DNA from: Coriobacteriaceae bacterium
GTDB lineage: Bacteria; Actinomycetota; Coriobacteriia; Coriobacteriales; Coriobacteriaceae
Direction: 5' to 3'
NCBI GenBank assembly: GCA_902364975.1
Contig: CABJFQ010000012.1
Coordinates: 1-64,000, forward strand
DNA: 64,000 bases
The notes under the pieces were generated by a model. The model ran no database searches. It had not been told where the DNA came from and saw nothing but the letters and a program-made list of their open reading frames with translations. This document shows positions 46,385 through 55,549 of the stretch, in pieces. Positions within the stretch are counted from its first letter, which is position 1; each line of letters begins with the position of its first letter. A program made the translations under genes and the position numbers.

Positions 46385-47378
46385 CTAACTTGCGAAGGGC
46401 GTTGTCTAGGGTGGACGCTACAACCAGGGGATCGTCGGTACCGGCGAAGAGGCGGATGGTTCCCCCCTGCTTGCCGCGTGGGGCCGAAAGGCGTGTCGTT
46501 GCGCCGCCGGCGGGCGACGTGCGGAACTCCCCCGGCAATGTGTCGAACAGCTCACCCGCACTTCGCTCGATAAGGTCAAACTCAACTGCCGGGCCAAAGC
46601 CGTGCTCGAGGATTCCCGTTGCAACCGCATGATCGGGATGCGAACCCAGCCCTGGATAGCGCACGTTGCGCACTATCTCGTTGGCAGCCAGATACTCGGC
46701 CAGTGCACGTGCGCGGTCGAAGTGAGCCTGCATGCGAGCATCGAGCGAGTCCAGCCCGCGCTCCAGCACGTCGGCCTCGTCAGCAGTCAAATCAAGCTTG
46801 GCCAAGCCGCAGCCCTCAAGCAGGGCATGCGTGCACTCGGCAGCTGCATCCACACGATGGCGCTTGAGCTGCGAGCGCGCCACCGAGACGGCGACGAGCT
46901 TGCGCGGAGCTTCGCCGGCACACACGCGATCGAGCGCCTCGAGCGACAGCACAGCACCCAGCCGCAGCGGATCGCAGCCAAAAGCCGACGCCACGGTGTT
47001 GTCCACAACCAGCAGCGCATGAGCCTCACGCGCCGCCCAACCCAGCGCGCGCAAATCGGGAACACGCAGGCCAAAGCCGCCGATTGAATTCACAAACCAC
47101 CACAGGTGCGGCACCTCGGCATCAAACGCGGTGGCAAAACCCTCGGACGCGGCGGCAAACGCCGCAACCGACGGCTCCCCCACGAGCACAACGTCGCAGG
47201 CATCAAAGCCGCGCGCAAACGCATCGGCAAAGTCATCGGCAAACACGACCAGGTGATCGCTGGGACGCACAATCCCCAGCAGCGACAGCGCCGCCGGCAC
47301 GTGCGAGGCCGCAACAAGACGCGCCTCACGCGCGCCGGCCCTTGCAGCCCAGGACTCTTCTAGCTGTTGCACGTCCAC
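46374..47378 (-). CDS. Cys/Met-metabolism PLP enzyme relative, degenerate
   Basis: A protein of about 334 residues related to the cystathionine gamma-synthase family. VVDNTVASAFGCDPLRLGA matches the cofactor-binding Asp region and RYPGLGSHPDHAVAT the family's C-terminal YPGL.SHP block. The usual lysine motif (S-T-K...GH) is not obvious: the expected place reads SVARSQLKRHRVDAAAE, so the Schiff-base lysine may be displaced or lost. GTG at 47378 is nine bases from AAGGGA; an upstream ATG overlaps that site. Role unknown, possibly a regulatory or non-catalytic paralogue. Confidence 0.65.
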   Translation of the reverse strand: MDVQQLEESWAARAGAREARLVAASHVPAALSLLGIVRPSDHLVVFADDFADAFARGFDACDVVLVGEPSVAAFAAASEGFATAFDAEVPHLWWFVNSIGGFGLRVPDLRALGWAAREAHALLVVDNTVASAFGCDPLRLGAVLSLEALDRVCAGEAPRKLVAVSVARSQLKRHRVDAAAECTHALLEGCGLAKLDLTADEADVLERGLDSLDARMQAHFDRARALAEYLAANEIVRNVRYPGLGSHPDHAVATGILEHGFGPAVEFDLIERSAGELFDTLPGEFRTSPAGGATTRLSAPRGKQGGTIRLFAGTDDPLVVASTLDNALRKLATL

Positions 47379-47461
47379 ACGGCACCATCCCTTACATAAA
47401 ACCAAACCAAGACCAGCCCACCCAGGTCGAGAAAACGTCAGCGCAAGCAGCGTCGAGCGGT

Positions 47462-47483
47462 CCGGCGTTCGTTAGAACGCCGG
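47462..47483. terminator. Hairpin after the Pel operon
   Basis: CCGGCGTTC pairs exactly with GAACGCCGG around GTTA, directly after the DUF4956 gene. The minus strand lacks a T-run, so it may be a weak or factor-assisted terminator of the operon. Confidence 0.5.
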
Positions 47484-47490
47484 AACAAAA

Positions 47491-48156
47491 TTAGCCGTGA
47501 TATTCGCCGTTGTATTGGATCAACGTTAGATCTTCCACGCCATCGAGCGCGCGGATGGCGTCGGCGTAGGGCATGTCCACACCGTCCGAGAAGACCTCGA
47601 CGGCCATCTCGACCTTGTCGCCGCGCATGGTCTTGGACTTGACGGAGAACTTGGTGCGGCCAAACGCGCGCACGATATCATCGCCGGTGGTCTGACCCGT
47701 GTAGTGGATGACCATCATGTACACGCGCGCCTTGTCCTGGTGGCTCGCAAAGCCGGCGATCATCACCACGATCACCACTGCCGTGAGTCCTACGAGCGCA
47801 TACATGCCGGCGCCCGCCGTAATGCCCGTGGTAATGGCCCAAAACAGATACAACAGGTCGAGCGGGTCCTTGACCGCCGTGCGGTAGCGGACGATAGACA
47901 GAGCACCGACCATACCGAGCGAGATGACCACGTTGGTCGAGATCGCGAGCGTGACCATGCAGGTGAGCACGCACATGCCCACGAGCGTCACGGCAAAACT
48001 GCGCGAATAGACCACGCCAGTAAAAAAGCGCTTGTACACGTAGTAGATCAGGATGCCCATGGCGAGCGCCACGAGCAGCGACAGGCCAATCTTGGCAGGG
48101 TCGACCTGACCAAACGCCTCCAAGACGGAGTTCTTAAAAAAGTCCCTAGTGCTCAT
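47491..48156 (-). CDS. DUF4956 family membrane protein
   Basis: A 221-residue protein with about four transmembrane segments between residues 22 and 140 (LLVALAMGILIYYVYK, FAVTLVGMCVLTCMVTLAIS, WAITTGITAGAGMYALVGLTAVVIVVMI). The conserved loop NVVISLGMVGALSIVRYRTAVKDPLDLLYLFW carries the RYRT/KDP signature (quoted as a range, about 74-105). The C-terminal domain is soluble. It follows VTC and CotH genes, its frequent partners in other bacteria. Function unknown. Confidence 0.85.
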   Translation of the reverse strand: MSTRDFFKNSVLEAFGQVDPAKIGLSLLVALAMGILIYYVYKRFFTGVVYSRSFAVTLVGMCVLTCMVTLAISTNVVISLGMVGALSIVRYRTAVKDPLDLLYLFWAITTGITAGAGMYALVGLTAVVIVVMIAGFASHQDKARVYMMVIHYTGQTTGDDIVRAFGRTKFSVKSKTMRGDKVEMAVEVFSDGVDMPYADAIRALDGVEDLTLIQYNGEYHG

Positions 48157-48159
48157 GGT

Positions 48160-48951
48160 CTAAATATCCCCTCGGTTCCCAAAATCAGATTCCCAGTAGT
48201 TAAAACCGCGCAGGTAGGCGGTCTTGTCATAACACAGGCAGTACTTAGAGACCGCCGTGAGTTCGACCGCACCTGGCGGCACCATATCGCGCACCAGCTG
48301 CGGGCAAAACTCGGTAAACTTGACCTCCATCACCAGCTTGCCGGGCTCCAGCACGGGCAATGCAGGCAAGGTCGCGTCAAAAATGTCAAAGCTACCCACC
48401 GCGGCACGCACGTTCATGTCAAACGTAATGCGCACGGTGCCCTCGTCCATCACCCACGGCTCGCGCTCGTAGTCCACGATGGTCCGCGGGCGCATCATGT
48501 TGCAGATGCACTCGATGTAGAACTCGCGGCAGAGCGGATGGGCGCTCCGCAGCAAAAAGTCGTAGTCGCCGGCCAGAATCTGCTCAAACTCGCCACGCGT
48601 GAGCGGAGCATCTTCCTTGTAAATCCAGCTACCGTACTTCTTTTTGCGCTCGAGCTTAATCACCTTGTCGCTGCCGTTATAGATGCGCAAGCGATACTTT
48701 TTGCGCATGAGAATACCGGCGTCTTTTTCCTCGTAGGCCGAGTTGCAGTAGTCGTCAAAGTACAGGCTGCGAATGGTGTAGCCACCCGCCCGCGCATGCT
48801 TGTCCAGCTTAAACACCGGCGCCATGCGGCAGGCAAGCGCGGCGTGCTCACCCTCGTTAATGAGATATTTGAGCTCGTGGCGATAACGCTCCTGCGTGGT
48901 GCGTGCGGGAGGTGCCACCAGGCGCTCAAGCAGCGCGCTAGCCCTCCTCAT
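48160..48951 (-). CDS. VTC-domain polyphosphate polymerase-like protein
   Basis: A 263-residue cytosolic domain of the VTC type, known from the yeast polyphosphate polymerase. Visible features are YRHELKYLI, SLYFDDYCNSAYEEK, KYRLRIYNGSDKVIKLERKKK (basic and acidic tunnel residues) and LVMEVKFTEFCPQLVRD. The tunnel motif residues appear intact, so activity with nucleoside triphosphates is possible. It overlaps the CotH gene by 14 bases and is followed by DUF4956, a common triad. It has no membrane segment of its own. Confidence 0.85.
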   Translation of the reverse strand: MRRASALLERLVAPPARTTQERYRHELKYLINEGEHAALACRMAPVFKLDKHARAGGYTIRSLYFDDYCNSAYEEKDAGILMRKKYRLRIYNGSDKVIKLERKKKYGSWIYKEDAPLTRGEFEQILAGDYDFLLRSAHPLCREFYIECICNMMRPRTIVDYEREPWVMDEGTVRITFDMNVRAAVGSFDIFDATLPALPVLEPGKLVMEVKFTEFCPQLVRDMVPPGAVELTAVSKYCLCYDKTAYLRGFNYWESDFGNRGDI

Positions 48952-50707
48952 ACGTGTCCTCCACGACCTTACCGCCGTCTTGCACGTAAAAACACTTCAT
49001 GCCGTAGTGCTTGCCGTCGTCGGTCACATAGTAGTCAAACGCATCTTGCGTATAGCCGTCTGAGTTGGTGGCGCGCACGTGCACAAAATACTGACCGGCA
49101 TCGGGCGCATCGCAGGTCACTTCGGGCAGCAGCACGTCCTCGGCCTTAAAAAGCACGTCGCTTATGGCATAGTCGCGCGCCAGCTCCACGGTATAGCGAA
49201 TGTCACGCGCCTTAAAGTCGTAGGACGCATCCCAGTTAATGCGCAGCTTACCGTTATCGATCTGCGGCACGCCAATGTAGAACGGCATGGGCTTTTTATA
49301 GCTCTCGCGAAAGCTCTTGTAGTTCTCCTCGATCTCGGAGGGAATCGCCACGGCGATCTGCTCGTATTGGTCCTTGGTGACAGGCAGGTTGTCGATATCG
49401 GGCAAGGCAAAGACCAGCGATTCGGTAACCTCGCGATAATGTTTAATCATCTTGGCCAGGCGTGCCTCGGTCATATACGAGCGTAGATCCTTTACGGCGC
49501 GGTCGAGCTCACTGCGGAACGATTTGCTGCGCAGCGCACGATTGAATAGCACGTTACCCCAGTAGTTGCTTACGCCGCGCTCCCAGCTCGCATAGTCCGA
49601 GAACCCGGCAAGAGAAAGCTCCAGCTTGCGCAGCATACCGTCGTTGTCCCAATCGAGGATATACCACGTATTGGAGTTGAGCGGGCTATACAGATAGCAG
49701 TTACGGTTCTGCGTATCGCAGTTGCCCGTCAGAATCTGAAACGCCAGCCAATAGACCAGGTTCTCGGTATCAAAGTAGGTGTCGAGTACGTCATCGATCT
49801 TTTGCGATTCGTCGTTGAGCGCATCGAGCATCTCGATGAGCTTGGTGTGGTCCGAATCGCCCTTAATCTCGAGCATGCCCTCAAAGCTTGCCTGGTTGTA
49901 GTCAGGATCATCGGCAAGCTTAATGGTGTCCTCGTAGCGATGGAAATCAAAGCTGTTCACCTTGTACAGGTGCCCGCTCTTATCCAGGCCATGCGCCTTA
50001 AGCGCCGTCTTGTTGAGCTGTTCAACCTGCGTAAACAGGCCGTAGTCCTCAAAGGTGTCGTTGAACTTTTCGGTCTGGTCGCACACCCACAGATGCACAA
50101 ACTGCGTGCGCAGGCCCATCATCTGGGGGATTCCGCGGATAAGGTCGTAGGCCATCTTGTTGCGAAAACGCATACCCTCGCCCATGTGCTTGTTGAGCGC
50201 AATCGCGCGCTGTTGGCGCCAGGTACCCTTGCCCTTTTTGAGCTCCACCTTGTAATTCTTTTGCGAGTTCATGCTTGATGTCTGACCGCGCACCTGCACG
50301 GTAGCATTGGGCGCTTCCTCGCCATAGCCAACCTCGCCGGCCACCGGGCCGTCTTCGTCGCCCGCCTGCAGCAGGCCCATAACCTGATAGCGCGTCACGC
50401 CCATGTCGGCATAGTCATACACCGAGTACGTATTGATCTCGGCCCAGCTGTGGTCGGTGTTCTCGGAGCTGTTGCCGCGCGAGACCGTCAGGTACATGGT
50501 CACAATGCCCGAGTCATCATAGACCTCGTACAGCTCGTCCTTATCGCGCAGATGCTTGGACTGGTCGGAGGCCTCGGCCTTTTTAATCTTGTCCTGCTTT
50601 TTTACCTTATTTGTCGAGGATTCGTCCTGAGATGAGCAGCCCGAAAGCAGCAGCGCGCCGGCAGCCGCCTCGATCAGACAGCGGCGAGACATCAACTTAT
50701 CGGTCAT
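48938..50707 (-). CDS. CotH-type kinase family lipoprotein
   Basis: A 589-residue secreted CotH-like protein kinase fold. The N-terminus has a twin-arginine-like SRRCLIEAA and the lipobox LLLSGC, so it is probably anchored outside the membrane. The kinase-like region includes VQVRGQTSSMNSQKNYKVEL, FRNKMAYDLIRG, TQFVHLWV and WYILDWDNDGM, the latter with the catalytic acidic residues of the fold. The C-terminal 130 residues are beta-rich. It lies in the Pel operon between PelG and VTC; ATG follows GGGGAGG and overlaps pelG by 11 bases. Confidence 0.85.
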   Translation of the reverse strand: MTDKLMSRRCLIEAAAGALLLSGCSSQDESSTNKVKKQDKIKKAEASDQSKHLRDKDELYEVYDDSGIVTMYLTVSRGNSSENTDHSWAEINTYSVYDYADMGVTRYQVMGLLQAGDEDGPVAGEVGYGEEAPNATVQVRGQTSSMNSQKNYKVELKKGKGTWRQQRAIALNKHMGEGMRFRNKMAYDLIRGIPQMMGLRTQFVHLWVCDQTEKFNDTFEDYGLFTQVEQLNKTALKAHGLDKSGHLYKVNSFDFHRYEDTIKLADDPDYNQASFEGMLEIKGDSDHTKLIEMLDALNDESQKIDDVLDTYFDTENLVYWLAFQILTGNCDTQNRNCYLYSPLNSNTWYILDWDNDGMLRKLELSLAGFSDYASWERGVSNYWGNVLFNRALRSKSFRSELDRAVKDLRSYMTEARLAKMIKHYREVTESLVFALPDIDNLPVTKDQYEQIAVAIPSEIEENYKSFRESYKKPMPFYIGVPQIDNGKLRINWDASYDFKARDIRYTVELARDYAISDVLFKAEDVLLPEVTCDAPDAGQYFVHVRATNSDGYTQDAFDYYVTDDGKHYGMKCFYVQDGGKVVEDTYEEG

Positions 50708-52241
50708 CAGAACCTCCCCAATGGTTACGGTACACGCGAACTACTGCGCGCTGAAACGCGCCGTGCGGCACGCCCTTGCGGCGGCACTCCTCATAGCGCT
50801 GCTCGGCACGGTCGAGCAAGCGGCCCAGCTGTGTAAAACGACCCGTTTTGTCGGTCGCCACAATGGGCTGCTGACTCAGGATACGATACGGTAAGTTGGC
50901 GGTATAGGTATCGAGCCGCAGCAGCGCCACGATAAAAAACACCACCGCACCCAACAAAAAGCCAAAGCCGTAAAACTGCTGCGGCAAAAGCAACGACACG
51001 GCGGTCGCCAGCCCTGCCACACCGGCAAACAGGCCCGAGGCCAGAACGGCTCCCTTGTAGTCGGTAAAGTACAGCAAGATAAGCAGGATCGTGTTGCCCA
51101 CGGCATACAGGCCGTAGCCTACGCATAACGTGCGAAAATACCCGTGCATAAGATTGTTAAAGCCCAGCGGCAGGGCCGAGAGCACTGTAGTCTCGAGCGA
51201 GATGACCGCCGCGGTCACAAACAGCTGCTTGAGCGCGCAAAAGCGCAGTTCGCTGTTGAGCGTGGAGAGCATCTCCTCCTCGGCCACCACAATATCGCCC
51301 ACCACGCCGCCGTCGTTGAACAGGCTGTAGTAGTCACGGTAGCGCGGATAGAAATTGACCTCGACCGACACCACAAAGTTGACGGTCGTGACGAGTGTGG
51401 TCAAAAACGCAATGAGTGCCGGAACGTCATGGTAAGGAGCCCCGTAAAACAGGCCTTTGATCTGCACGCCAATAGGGCCCGCCCAGATAATAACCAGGTG
51501 TACGAAAAGCCCCAAGTTGGTAAACAGCCCCGTAAGCGCAAGCGGCATAAATTGGTCGAGCCAGCGCAAAAAACGCCAGGGACTCCGATCACTCTGTGGA
51601 AAATACCGGTACAGCAGTACCACATCCCAGGCAAGCATGACGCCGTAGCCTAGGGCGATTGACGCCAACAGGCCCTCGACCGGCGGCAGTCCCAACGTCA
51701 GCGCTGCCAGGGCGCACAGGCACGCCACGCCAATGGCGGCCGCAAAGCTGCACAGAATGCCACGATAATCTTTGATGGCCGTGAGATAGCTCATGCCGTT
51801 CCAGTTGACGATCATGATGTTGAAGAGCCACAGGCACAGCAGCCCCTGCAGCAGCGTGGCCCCCGAGAACAGCAAAAAGACGCCGTAGAGCACCGTGCCC
51901 GCAACGAGCATGATGGCATTAGATCCCCAAAACGAAGGCAGGATCTCATCCTCGCGCTCGGCAAAGAGCATGTCGGCCAAAAAGCGCGTGACCGGCATGG
52001 AGAAAAAGCTTGTGAGCGTAAGCGAGGCCAGCAGTGTATAGGTCACCATGCACACCAGCAGATCCTGGTTGGCGCGCCCCACGCCCCACAGACCGCACAG
52101 CACCAAGATACCCACCTGGAGCAGCACGCCCAGCAGCATGGGGCCCGTGCACACAATGCCAGCGTAGCCATAGGCGCGCATCGTGGCAAACAGACCCTTG
52201 CGCCTAAACAGGCGCTTGAGCTCAAAACCGATTCCGGCCAC
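50697..52241 (-). CDS. pelG: Exopolysaccharide Pel transporter PelG
   Basis: A 514-residue inner-membrane protein of the polysaccharide-flippase superfamily, with about twelve membrane segments. Its start GIGFELKRLFRRKGLFATMRAYGYAG is the PelG signature (quoted as a range, residues 3-28). In Pel systems it partners with PelD, PelE and PelF to carry the polymer across the membrane. GTG at 52241 has GGGGGAG six bases upstream. It follows pelF by three bases, as in other pel operons. Confidence 0.9.
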   Translation of the reverse strand: MAGIGFELKRLFRRKGLFATMRAYGYAGIVCTGPMLLGVLLQVGILVLCGLWGVGRANQDLLVCMVTYTLLASLTLTSFFSMPVTRFLADMLFAEREDEILPSFWGSNAIMLVAGTVLYGVFLLFSGATLLQGLLCLWLFNIMIVNWNGMSYLTAIKDYRGILCSFAAAIGVACLCALAALTLGLPPVEGLLASIALGYGVMLAWDVVLLYRYFPQSDRSPWRFLRWLDQFMPLALTGLFTNLGLFVHLVIIWAGPIGVQIKGLFYGAPYHDVPALIAFLTTLVTTVNFVVSVEVNFYPRYRDYYSLFNDGGVVGDIVVAEEEMLSTLNSELRFCALKQLFVTAAVISLETTVLSALPLGFNNLMHGYFRTLCVGYGLYAVGNTILLILLYFTDYKGAVLASGLFAGVAGLATAVSLLLPQQFYGFGFLLGAVVFFIVALLRLDTYTANLPYRILSQQPIVATDKTGRFTQLGRLLDRAEQRYEECRRKGVPHGAFQRAVVRVYRNHWGGSDDR

Positions 52242-52244
52242 CGG

Positions 52245-53672
52245 CTACTCCCCCTCTCTGGGCAGGTCAAACGCTTGCGCCGTCTCGTCGTACAGCGCGC
52301 GATAGTTGGCGAGCATCTGCTCGTGCAAAAAGTACGTGGCGACGCGACACTGGCCGCGCTCCCCCATCTCAATGCGGCGGGCGCGGCTTGTGCACATGCG
52401 CTCCATGGCATCGGCCAAGCCCTTGCGATACATGGGCGGCGTCACAAAACCCGCCACGCCAAAGTCGTCGCCCGGGGCGCCTTCGAGCAGCTCGCGGCAG
52501 CAGCCCACCTCGGTCGTCACGCAGGGACGGCGCGCTGCAAGCGACTCCAGCACGCTGAGCGGCTGGCCCTCGGAGATGCTCGTCAAAATGGCAAAGTCGA
52601 GCTTTTCCATGTACTCAACCACGTTGACGCGGCCGGTAAAGATCAAGTCGCGCACGCCCAGGGTATCGACCAGCGCGTGACACTCGGCGCCGTACTCCTC
52701 GTCATCCACGCCACCCATGATGTGCAGGCGCACGCGGGGCAGGCGCTCGTGCAGCTCAAAGAAGGCATAGATCATGGTCTTGACGTCCTTGATGGGCGCC
52801 AGGCGCACCACCGCGCCAATGTCCACCCAGCCGTCATCGGTCTTTAAGGGAATTTCCTTAAAGCGGTCGAACTGGATGCCGTTGGGGATGACCAGGCATT
52901 TGTCCGCATCACAACCCATATCGATCTGCGTCTTGCGGGCGTTGTGAAACAGGCTCGTCACGCGAAAGGCGCGACGGTAGATCTCCTCCGAAAGCAGGTA
53001 GAAAAAGCGGATCCAGCGGTCCTTAAACGACGGCACCACCCAGTCGGCGCGAATGATCTCTTCCTCGCGTTCGCGGGTATAGATGCCGTGCTCGGTGAGC
53101 AGCACCGGCGCATGGTGAACGCTTGAGCCCAGGCAGGCGAGCAGGCCGCCGTAGCCGGTTGAGATGGCGTGGTACACATCGGCCACCGGCACCTCGCTGC
53201 CCAGCAGGTAGAGCACGGGCAGTAGCATGGAGCGCATGGTATGGAATGCATCGGCAAAGGGCGTGTATGGGTACTCGGCCAGGCACACGTCGCGAAAGAT
53301 ATCCATAAACGTGCGGCTCTGCAAAAACGAGAGCGGATGCACGCGACGGCGGTGGAAGATATCGAATAACACGTCCCAGTCCGGATTGGAGAGCGACACC
53401 AGACGGCGTAGCGCCTCGCGCTCACGGTCGTTAAAACTCGCTTCATGTTGCTCGCCCGAAAGCCTCAGGGCATCGTCCAGGAACACCTCGCGCACCTCGA
53501 CCACGTTGCCGGGCAGCTCGTAGACAAACTTGCCGCGGTCGGCAGCATGCGCGCCGATCACCCACAGCACAAACTCGTGCTCGGGCATGGCCTGGATATA
53601 GCCATGCATCCAGGTAGATACGCCGCCGTGCACATAGGGGTAGCAACCCTCGAGTACCAAGCAGATTCTCAT
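52245..53672 (-). CDS. pelF: Pel polysaccharide glycosyltransferase PelF (GT4)
   Basis: Cytosolic family-4 glycosyltransferase of 475 residues thought to polymerise the Pel exopolysaccharide. The N-terminus LVLEGCYPYVHGGVSTWMHGYI is the PelF signature (residues about 5-26). The acceptor and donor parts include AISTGYGGLLACLGS, LTEHGIYTREREEEI and the C-terminal donor site FAILTSISEGQPLSVLESLAARRPCV with the conserved Glu pair. ATG overlaps the upstream gene's stop by four bases. Confidence 0.92.
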   Translation of the reverse strand: MRICLVLEGCYPYVHGGVSTWMHGYIQAMPEHEFVLWVIGAHAADRGKFVYELPGNVVEVREVFLDDALRLSGEQHEASFNDREREALRRLVSLSNPDWDVLFDIFHRRRVHPLSFLQSRTFMDIFRDVCLAEYPYTPFADAFHTMRSMLLPVLYLLGSEVPVADVYHAISTGYGGLLACLGSSVHHAPVLLTEHGIYTREREEEIIRADWVVPSFKDRWIRFFYLLSEEIYRRAFRVTSLFHNARKTQIDMGCDADKCLVIPNGIQFDRFKEIPLKTDDGWVDIGAVVRLAPIKDVKTMIYAFFELHERLPRVRLHIMGGVDDEEYGAECHALVDTLGVRDLIFTGRVNVVEYMEKLDFAILTSISEGQPLSVLESLAARRPCVTTEVGCCRELLEGAPGDDFGVAGFVTPPMYRKGLADAMERMCTSRARRIEMGERGQCRVATYFLHEQMLANYRALYDETAQAFDLPREGE

Positions 53673-55549
53673 CTGTCGCCACCCTCCTTGCGTGCAATGG
53701 TCACCGTCTTGTCCGTGGCTTTAACCAGGTACAGATCGCCCGTCAGATGCGTAATCTCGCCACCCGTGACTGCACCCGGCTCGCCGTTGTTGGCGCGGAA
53801 CATGAGCCACGCCTCGTCGTGGAAATTGCCCAGGCTGAGCGTCCAGGCATCCGCACTGGTATCCACACTCACCGTCACGGACGAAAAGCGCTGGATGGCG
53901 CCCGAGCATTCCGAACCGGTCTGACGCCGCAGGTCGGGCGCAGACTTGCTAAGCCAGTCCAGGTAGTCGGTCAGGCCGCCCTTGTAGACCTCCCAGCCCT
54001 CCTTGGCGCCGCGATCGGGATCGAGCAGGTCGTCCGGGTGCATAAAATGCGTGCTCACATAGTGCATGTTTAGCTCGGACACGGCAGCCAAGCGCATATA
54101 GGAATCGTCGACCATGCCGCCCGAAACAATGCGCGGCTGCTCCACAATGCCATCGCTCGCCACGCCAAACTCCTGAACGTAGGGCAAGTCGGTGCCATCC
54201 TCAAAATACGTACTGGCGATGGTCTTAATGCGCGGAACGTCGGTGCCGATAAGCTTGCGCGCACGGGCCGAAAGGATATTTGACGGCGGCACGTAAACCG
54301 AGCCGTGCGCGTTGGGCAACACCTCATCTTGGAAGGCGATAAGCTCGTTGAGCGATGCGACGAGCGTTTCCTTGTTCTTCCAGGTCTTGTAGTCATGCAG
54401 TGTGCCATAGTCGGTATCCAAGAGCGCCAGAGGCTGATGGTTGTAGCCGTGAAAGCCCAGCTCTCCGCCCATCTGCAGCAGCATGCCGCCAAAGTAGCGA
54501 AACTGCGTGGTATCGGCCTGGCGCGCAGGCTCGGTCTGGCTGACCGCGTCCTCGTAGTTTTCGATCATCACGCCGGTAAAGCGAACGCCATATTTTTGCG
54601 CGAGCTTTTGCAGATCGGGCCACCAGACCTTGGAATAAAAGTCGGCGATAGAAAGCCCGTAGTCGCGCTTGATGTAGGTGCCGTCGCCCGAGGGCACGGG
54701 GCTGGGAAAGTCGTCCAGATAGAAGACGGCGCTGTTGATGACGGGGTAGGCCGTGGCATCGCCCAGCAGGCTGATCGCCGCGGCGTAAAAACCGCGCATG
54801 ACCTTGTCATAGATACCGATATTGCACACCACGGTGCGACCGCTACCGCAGTCATTCGACCAAATGAGCGGGGCGCCCGCATCGCCGGTCTTAGCCCACA
54901 CACGAGCCGTCTCGCGCAGCGAAACCGAAAGCGACGAATCAAAGGGGTCCGAGAGCTCGTAGCGCTCTCCCCCGCCCAGCATAAAGTCCTCGCTCGGCAC
55001 AATGCTTTCGGCTTTTACATAGTCATATCCGGCCGATTCAATGCCAAGCTTGGGGGCAATCACTTGCAAATAGCTCGAGTTATCCGGAGGCATGGCGAGC
55101 ATAAGCGAACCACCGGCACTCACCCAACTCATAATGTCGCTCAGGTGCGTACCGAGCCCATCGAGCGACGGCATGAGCAAAATCACGCGATCGAAGGAGG
55201 TCAGCGAGGGAATGGCACCCACGCCGTCCAGGGCAAGGTCCACGTCGCGGTGCGCGATCTTCATGTCGAGCAGGATCTGGTCAAACTGCTCCTTTACGTC
55301 CTCGACGCCAGCTTGGTCGGAATCGGTAATGACCAGGCACGTGGGCTTTTGGCCAAACATCGCCGAGGAGGCCGGCACCGCATCGTTGGCGGCAAGCATC
55401 CCCAGCTTATGCTGGCCCGCACTGTACTGCACGCCGGCACGTTCCACCAGCAGCACGGCGGCCATGGCAATAAAGACCGCCCACACCACAAGCAGCCCCA
55501 TCCAGCGAAAATGGCCCGCACGGTCGCGGATATGCTGTACCACGCTCAC
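53669..55549 (-). CDS. DUF2194/deacetylase-like exopolysaccharide protein (PelA-type role)
   Basis: A 626-residue membrane-anchored protein with one N-terminal hydrophobic segment (about 15-35) and a large outside domain. The first part resembles DUF2194, the second a polysaccharide-deacetylase-like barrel: SAVFYLDDFPSPVPSGDGTYI and LGFHGYNHQP, with metal-type Asp and His residues. The position in the operon matches the deacetylase subunit of Gram-positive pel clusters. GTG at 55549 overlaps the upstream stop as GTGA and has GGAGAGGAGG just before. No glycoside-hydrolase domain of classic PelA is visible. Confidence 0.75.
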   Translation of the reverse strand: MSVVQHIRDRAGHFRWMGLLVVWAVFIAMAAVLLVERAGVQYSAGQHKLGMLAANDAVPASSAMFGQKPTCLVITDSDQAGVEDVKEQFDQILLDMKIAHRDVDLALDGVGAIPSLTSFDRVILLMPSLDGLGTHLSDIMSWVSAGGSLMLAMPPDNSSYLQVIAPKLGIESAGYDYVKAESIVPSEDFMLGGGERYELSDPFDSSLSVSLRETARVWAKTGDAGAPLIWSNDCGSGRTVVCNIGIYDKVMRGFYAAAISLLGDATAYPVINSAVFYLDDFPSPVPSGDGTYIKRDYGLSIADFYSKVWWPDLQKLAQKYGVRFTGVMIENYEDAVSQTEPARQADTTQFRYFGGMLLQMGGELGFHGYNHQPLALLDTDYGTLHDYKTWKNKETLVASLNELIAFQDEVLPNAHGSVYVPPSNILSARARKLIGTDVPRIKTIASTYFEDGTDLPYVQEFGVASDGIVEQPRIVSGGMVDDSYMRLAAVSELNMHYVSTHFMHPDDLLDPDRGAKEGWEVYKGGLTDYLDWLSKSAPDLRRQTGSECSGAIQRFSSVTVSVDTSADAWTLSLGNFHDEAWLMFRANNGEPGAVTGGEITHLTGDLYLVKATDKTVTIARKEGGDR

